Positions 5,375-5,548 of a DNA stretch of 5,548 bases are shown one piece after another. The stretch's first letter is position 1, and every line of letters begins with the position of its first letter. The notes below the pieces were generated by a model that did not search any database, was not told where the DNA came from, and saw only the letters and a list, made by a program, of their open reading frames with translations. Made by a program: the position numbers and the translations under genes. Source of the DNA: JBOFHT01 sp051649785 (GTDB lineage: Archaea; Methanobacteriota; Methanobacteria; Methanobacteriales; Methanobacteriaceae). The stretch covers positions 1 to 5,548 of the forward strand of contig JBOFHT010000063.1 in NCBI GenBank assembly GCA_051649785.1, in the 5' to 3' direction.

Positions 5375-5548
5375 TTATTTGATGTATTTTTTAACACATT
5401 CTAAAACTTCTTTACCGAACTCTGTTAGAACAAATAACTTCACTACTCGTATTTCTGGGTTTAGGCATAATATTAACTCTTTATTCTCTAAATCTCGTAA
5501 TACTCTACTAGTTTGGGGAGGACTTACATTAATTATTTTTGATATTTC
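5375..5548 (-). CDS. Winged helix-turn-helix transcriptional regulator (C-terminal 57 residues only)
   Basis: I translated this by hand; the frame is open from the right edge to a TAA at 5377-5375. The visible part begins in a helix-turn-helix: EISKIINVS, then a recognition helix PPQTSRVLRDLENKELI. A beta-wing (LCLNPEIRVVKLFVLTEFG) and a C-terminal helix (KEVLECVKKYIK) follow, the usual MarR/ArsR-like order. No ligand or metal site is visible, and the N-terminus lies outside the window, so a subfamily cannot be given. It ends 52 bp before the sirtuin start on the same strand; read-through into the sirtuin gene is possible, and regulation of that gene is a guess from position only. Confidence 0.8.
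   Translation of the reverse strand, partial: EISKIINVSPPQTSRVLRDLENKELILCLNPEIRVVKLFVLTEFGKEVLECVKKYIK

Noticed and set aside
5323..5397. N-terminal extension of the sirtuin to a GTG at 5397
   Set aside because: It overlaps the 3' end of the upstream regulator, contains the likely TATA box, lacks a ribosome-binding site and encodes residues absent from typical sirtuins, which begin just before the NAD-binding motif.
1..5548. tRNA, rRNA or CRISPR array
   Set aside because: No T-loop or cloverleaf, no rRNA-like block and no regularly spaced identical repeats were found on either strand.

Overview
The window looks like chromosomal DNA of an AT-rich methanogenic archaeon of the order Methanobacteriales (Methanobrevibacter- or Methanosphaera-like). 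This is inferred from about 30% G+C in the conserved genes, GGTG/GAGGTG ribosome-binding sites, BRE/TATA-type promoter boxes with T-run terminators, and an MthK-type potassium channel. The genus cannot be fixed from the sequence alone.

Layout. Positions 1-580 (minus) hold the N-terminal two thirds or so of a two-helix K+ channel with a cytoplasmic RCK domain; the gene runs off the left edge. A 474-bp divergent spacer (581-1054) has three imperfect direct repeats, a short palindrome, an almost G-free tract and a run of NNT triplets. It leads into nnr (1055-2692, plus), a bifunctional NAD(P)HX epimerase/dehydratase. Positions 2693-3833 look like an inserted or accessory segment. They contain a probable small structured RNA with its own promoter and T-rich terminator (about 2796-2890, plus), a very AT-rich DUF3800-family gene (2894-3499, minus) whose 3' end abuts that terminator, and a 107-bp MITE-like element with inverted ends and a 5-bp direct flank. 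Then come sfsA (3834-4562, plus), a convergent sirtuin gene (4597-5322, minus), and upstream of the sirtuin on the same strand the C-terminal end of a winged-helix regulator (5375-5548, cut by the right edge).

How the genes fit together. Nnr repairs hydrated NAD(P)H, the sirtuin consumes NAD+, and the channel's RCK domain has a nucleotide-type glycine motif. A nicotinamide-nucleotide theme is possible, but the genes are not in one operon and the link is loose. The regulator and sirtuin are on the same strand 52 bp apart, and the sirtuin seems to have its own TATA box giving a leaderless mRNA.

The best candidates for something undescribed are the small RNA facing the DUF3800 gene, and the possible internal translation start in the channel gene that would release a soluble RCK subunit.
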